From: Acidobacteriota bacterium
GTDB lineage: Bacteria; Acidobacteriota; Vicinamibacteria; Vicinamibacterales; UBA8438
Direction of reading: 5' to 3'
Length of the DNA: 34,060 nucleotides
Assembly (NCBI GenBank): GCA_021296515.1
Contig: JAGWAH010000064.1
Span: forward strand, 1 to 34,060
The notes beneath the pieces are model-generated. The model saw only the letters and a program-made list of their open reading frames with translations, had not been told where the DNA came from and ran no database searches. Of the stretch, positions 31,113-34,060 are shown piece by piece. The first letter of the stretch is position 1; the number at the start of each line of letters is the position of its first letter. The translations under genes were made by a program, and so were the position numbers.

Positions 31113-32754
31113 ATGAGCACACGCAAGAGCGCCGCGATTACCGAGGGACCGAGCCGTGCGCCGGCCCGCGCCATGCTGAAGGCGGTCGGCTTCACCGACG
31201 CCGATCTGGCCCGGCCAATCATCGGGGTCGCCAACACCTGGATCGAGATCGGGCCGTGCAATTATCACCTGCGCGATCTCGCCGAGGAGGTGAAGGCGGG
31301 CATCCGGGCCGCCGGCGGGACGCCGATGGAGTTCAACACGGTGTCGATCTCCGACGATGAAGGCGTCGCTCGTCAGCCGCGAGGTAGTGGCCGATTCCAT
31401 CGAGCTGGTCGCGCGCGGCAACCTGTTCGACGGGGTCGTGATCCTGGTCGGCTGCGACAAGACCATCCCCGGCGGCGTGATGGCGCTGGTGCGGCTCGAC
31501 ATCCCCGGCCTGGTGCTCTACGGCGGCTCGATCGCGCCCGGACGGTGGGAGGGGCGCGACGTCACCATTCAGGACGTGTTCGAGGCGGTCGGAACCCATG
31601 CGGCCGGCAAGATGACCGACGAGCAGCTCTGTGCGCTCGAGGACGTCGCCTGTCCCGGGCCGGGGGCCTGCGGCGGGCAGTTCACCGCCAACACGATGTC
31701 GACGGTTTGCGAGCTGCTCGGCGTGTCGCCGATGAGCGCCAACGGCGTGCCCGCCATGGAGGTGGAGAAGGGCGATGTCTCCCGCCGTGCCGGCGCGCTC
31801 GTGATGGACCTGGTGAAGAAGGACCTTCGGCCGCGGCGGATCGTTACCCGGGAGGCGCTCGACAACGCCATCGCCGCGGTCGCTTCGACCGGCGGCTCGA
31901 CGAACGCTGTTCTGCACCTGCTGGCGATCGCCCACGAGGCGGGCGTCGACCTGAAGATCGAGGACTTCGATCGCGTCAGCGAACGGACCCCGCTGCTGGC
32001 CGATCTGAAGCCGGGCGGGCGCTTCGTGGCTACGGATCTGTACCGGGCGGGCGGGATCGGCCTCGTGGCCAAGCGCCTGCATGAGGCCGGAATCCTCAAC
32101 CGCGACTGCCTCACGGTGACGGGGCAGACCATCGGCCAGGTCGCGGACGCCGCGGCGGAAAGCGCCGGCCAGGAGGTGGTGCGGCCGGTTTCCGATCCGA
32201 TAACCCCGACAGGGGGGCTCGTCATCCTCAAGGGCAACCTCGCCCCGGACGGCTGCGTCGTGAAGGTGGCGGGCCACGAGCCGGCCACGCATCGCGGTCC
32301 GGCGCGGGTCTTCGACAACGAGGAAGGGGCGTTCGAGGCGGTGGAGCAGGGTCGGATCCAGCCCGGCGACGTGGTGGTGATCCGCTACGAGGGGCCGAGC
32401 GGCGGGCCGGGCATGCGGGAGATGCTGGGGGTGACCGCCGCGATCGTCGGGGCCGGGCTCGGCGAGTCGGTGGCCTTGCTGACCGACGGCCGGTTCTCCG
32501 GCGCCACCCGCGGCATGATGGCCGGGCACGTGGCGCCGGAGGCGGCTCGCGGCGGGCCCATAGCCGTCGTGCGGGACGGGGACACGATTCTGTTCGACGA
32601 GCGGAACCGGAAGCTGGAGCTCGAGGTGAGCGACGCGGAGCTGCAGGAGCGGCTGGCCGGGTGGCAGGCGCCGGAGCCGCGTTTCAAGAGCGGCGTGATG
32701 GCGAAGTACGCACGGTTGGTTTCGTCGGCTGCTACTGGTGCAGTGACGAGCTGA
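31113..32754 (+). pseudogene. ilvD: Dihydroxy-acid dehydratase, frameshifted by an apparent small deletion
   Basis: IlvD converts 2,3-dihydroxy-3-methyl acids to 2-oxo acids in valine, isoleucine and leucine synthesis. The first frame (ATG 31113) gives A-R-P-I-I-G-V-A-N-T-W and G-P-C-N-Y-H-L up to M-E-F-N-T-V-S-I-S-D. From 31357 the other frame continues with M-K-A-S-L-V-S-R-E-V, then G-C-D-K-T-I-P-G-G, C-P-G-P-G-A-C-G-G-Q-F-T-A-N-T-M-S, and a normal C-terminus. The G-I-x-M-G-x-x-G segment expected between S-D and M-K is missing. A net loss of 23 bases near 31356 explains both the gap and the frame; restoring it gives ~554 residues, the usual length. This is either gene damage or a sequencing/assembly error. 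Confidence 0.85.
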
Positions 32755-32771
32755 GAGAGCAGGGACAGGCG

Positions 32772-34060
32772 ATGGCTGCGATGAGAACGGGCGCACAGAT
32801 CATCTGGGAAGCGCTGGTGCGCGAGGGCGTCGGCACCGTCTTCGGCTATCCCGGCGGGGCGATCCTGCCCGCCTACGACGCGATGCTGGAATACCCCATC
32901 CGCCACGTGCTGGTGCGCCACGAGCAGGGCGCCACCCACATGGCCGACGGCTATGCGCGGGCGAGCGGCGAGGTCGGCGTGGCGGTCGCCACCTCCGGTC
33001 CCGGCGCCACGAACATGGTGACCGGCATCGCCACGGCGATGCTCGACTCGTCGCCGCTGCTCTGCATCACGGGGCAGGTCGGCAGCAAGTTGATCGGCTC
33101 GGACGCGTTCCAGGAGACCGACGTCACGGGCGTCACGTTGCCAATCACCAAGCACAACTATCTGGTGTCGCACGTCGACGAGATCGCTCCGGTGATCCAC
33201 GAGGCGATGTACGTCGCCCGCTCCGGTCGGCCCGGGCCGGTGCTGGTGGACATCACGAAGGACGCGCAGCAGGGGTCGACCGAGGGCGATTGGAACCCGC
33301 GGGACGTCAAGCTGCCGGGCTACCGTCCCGATCTGCGTGCCTCCGATGCGGAGTACCGACGGGCCGCCGACCTGCTGAACAGCGCCAAGCGGCCCATCAT
33401 CTTCGCCGGGCACGGCGTGCTGCTGTCCGGGGCGATGACGCAGGTTCGCGATCTCGCGGAGCGCGCCGACATCCCGATCGCCATGACCCTGCTCGGCATC
33501 GGCGGCGTGCCGGCCGAGCATCCGCTCAACATGGGCATGATGGGGATGCACGGCGAGGCGTGGGTCAACGCCGCCATCCAGGAGGCAGACCTGCTGCTGG
33601 CCCTCGGGATGCGCTTCGACGATCGGGTCACCGGCAACGTGCGGACCTACGCCCCGAACGCGCGCAAGATCCACATCGACATCGACCCGGCCGAGTTCAA
33701 CAAGAACGTCAAGGTGGACGTGGCCCTCGCCGGCGACCTGTCCGCGGTGCTCGATGAGCTGGCCCTTTTCGTCGAGGCGGGCGACCGCGCCGCGTGGCTC
33801 GCCACGATCAACGACATGAAGGGCGACGTCGCGGTGCGCGACATCCAGAACCTGCCCGACAGCGGGCATCTCTACGCGGCGCACGTCATCAACGACATCT
33901 GGCGGATGACCGACGGCCGGGCCATCGTGGTGACCGACGTGGGCCAGCACCAGATGTGGGAGGCGCAGTACTACCACCACCGCGATCCGCGCACGCTGAT
34001 CACCTCGGGCGGCCTCGGGACGATGGGCTTCGCGCTGCCCGCCGCGATCGGCGCGAAGCT
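32772..34060 (+). CDS. ilvB: Acetolactate synthase large subunit (3' end beyond window)
   Basis: IlvB condenses pyruvate into acetolactate, or with 2-oxobutyrate, using thiamine diphosphate. The frame is open from ATG 32772 to the right edge, about 429 codons of an expected 560-600. Visible landmarks are F-G-Y-P-G-G-A-I-L-P-A-Y-D, the catalytic H-E51-Q-G-A-T-H-M-A-D-G-Y-A-R, T-S-G-P-G-A-T-N, and T-G-Q-V. Then F-Q-E-T-D follows, and near the edge D-V-G-Q-H-Q-M-W begins the second thiamine-binding half. It starts 17 bases after the ilvD stop and shares the attenuated promoter; ilvN and ilvC probably lie beyond the window. Confidence 0.95.
   Translation, partial: MAAMRTGAQIIWEALVREGVGTVFGYPGGAILPAYDAMLEYPIRHVLVRHEQGATHMADGYARASGEVGVAVATSGPGATNMVTGIATAMLDSSPLLCITGQVGSKLIGSDAFQETDVTGVTLPITKHNYLVSHVDEIAPVIHEAMYVARSGRPGPVLVDITKDAQQGSTEGDWNPRDVKLPGYRPDLRASDAEYRRAADLLNSAKRPIIFAGHGVLLSGAMTQVRDLAERADIPIAMTLLGIGGVPAEHPLNMGMMGMHGEAWVNAAIQEADLLLALGMRFDDRVTGNVRTYAPNARKIHIDIDPAEFNKNVKVDVALAGDLSAVLDELALFVEAGDRAAWLATINDMKGDVAVRDIQNLPDSGHLYAAHVINDIWRMTDGRAIVVTDVGQHQMWEAQYYHHRDPRTLITSGGLGTMGFALPAAIGAK

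Noticed and set aside
31340-31380. Programmed frameshifting in ilvD
   Set aside because: No slippery heptamer or downstream pseudoknot was seen, and a conserved block is missing, so a deletion explains the break better.
33290-33757. Plus-strand frame inside ilvB
   Set aside because: It is out of frame with the well-supported IlvB protein and has no recognisable content.

Overview
The window is GC-rich, single-copy chromosomal DNA with tightly packed genes on both strands. The gene set points to a Gram-negative, aerobic or facultative heterotroph. It has lipoate and dihydrolipoamide metabolism, complex I subunits, large outer-membrane barrel proteins, a Sec-exported lipoprotein, a selenoprotein, and branched-chain amino acid synthesis. 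Family flavour (YvcK, standalone LigD phosphoesterase, M49 peptidase, peptidase/beta-propeller/barrel fusion, CUAEP-tail radical SAM) fits an Acidobacteriota (Vicinamibacteria-like) genome. That assignment is an inference, because no rRNA or taxonomic marker is present.

Layout. 1-2155: the 3' end of an unidentified gene, a remnant of a small antitoxin-like gene, and a hipBA-type toxin-antitoxin pair with an AT-rich promoter. 2156-6252: an M49-like peptidase divergent from lpdA, which converges on lipA. 6334-7733: ferredoxin-nuoB-nuoI behind a promoter whose spacer is a perfect palindrome. 7916-12768: a TPR/double-DTG protease-like protein and a giant exported peptidase-propeller-barrel protein converge on a block of CTAG-bounded palindromic repeats. 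13111-19511: a TlpA-type thioredoxin, two small proteins, DUF72, a YheT-like hydrolase, a membrane protein, YvcK and a LigD phosphoesterase. 19534-23812: SSS transporter, radical SAM protein and ATP-grasp protein. 23853-29865: YggX, a molybdopterin oxidoreductase, a degenerate ABC ATPase, a frameshifted DUF3810 protein, small proteins and a hemerythrin. 30126-30660: tRNA-Arg(UCU) and a lipoprotein. 30897-34060: an ilv operon (leader peptide, attenuator, ilvD, ilvB).

The most notable observations are as follows. (a) The radical SAM gene at 20967 has an in-frame TGA that, read as selenocysteine, gives the tail C-U-A-E-P, followed by a SECIS-like hairpin; a conventional call would cut it at 22301. 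(b) The ilv operon carries a complete transcription attenuator: a leader peptide with a Val-Ile-Val-Ile-Val run, mutually exclusive antiterminator and terminator stems, and a U-tract. (c) A family of about 80-bp hairpin repeats bounded by CTAG occurs at four places, repeatedly at stop codons. (d) ilvD and the DUF3810 gene are each broken by a frameshift consistent with a small deletion, reflecting either gene decay or assembly error. (e) The ABC ATPase keeps Walker A but lacks the signature motif, the catalytic Glu and the H-loop His.
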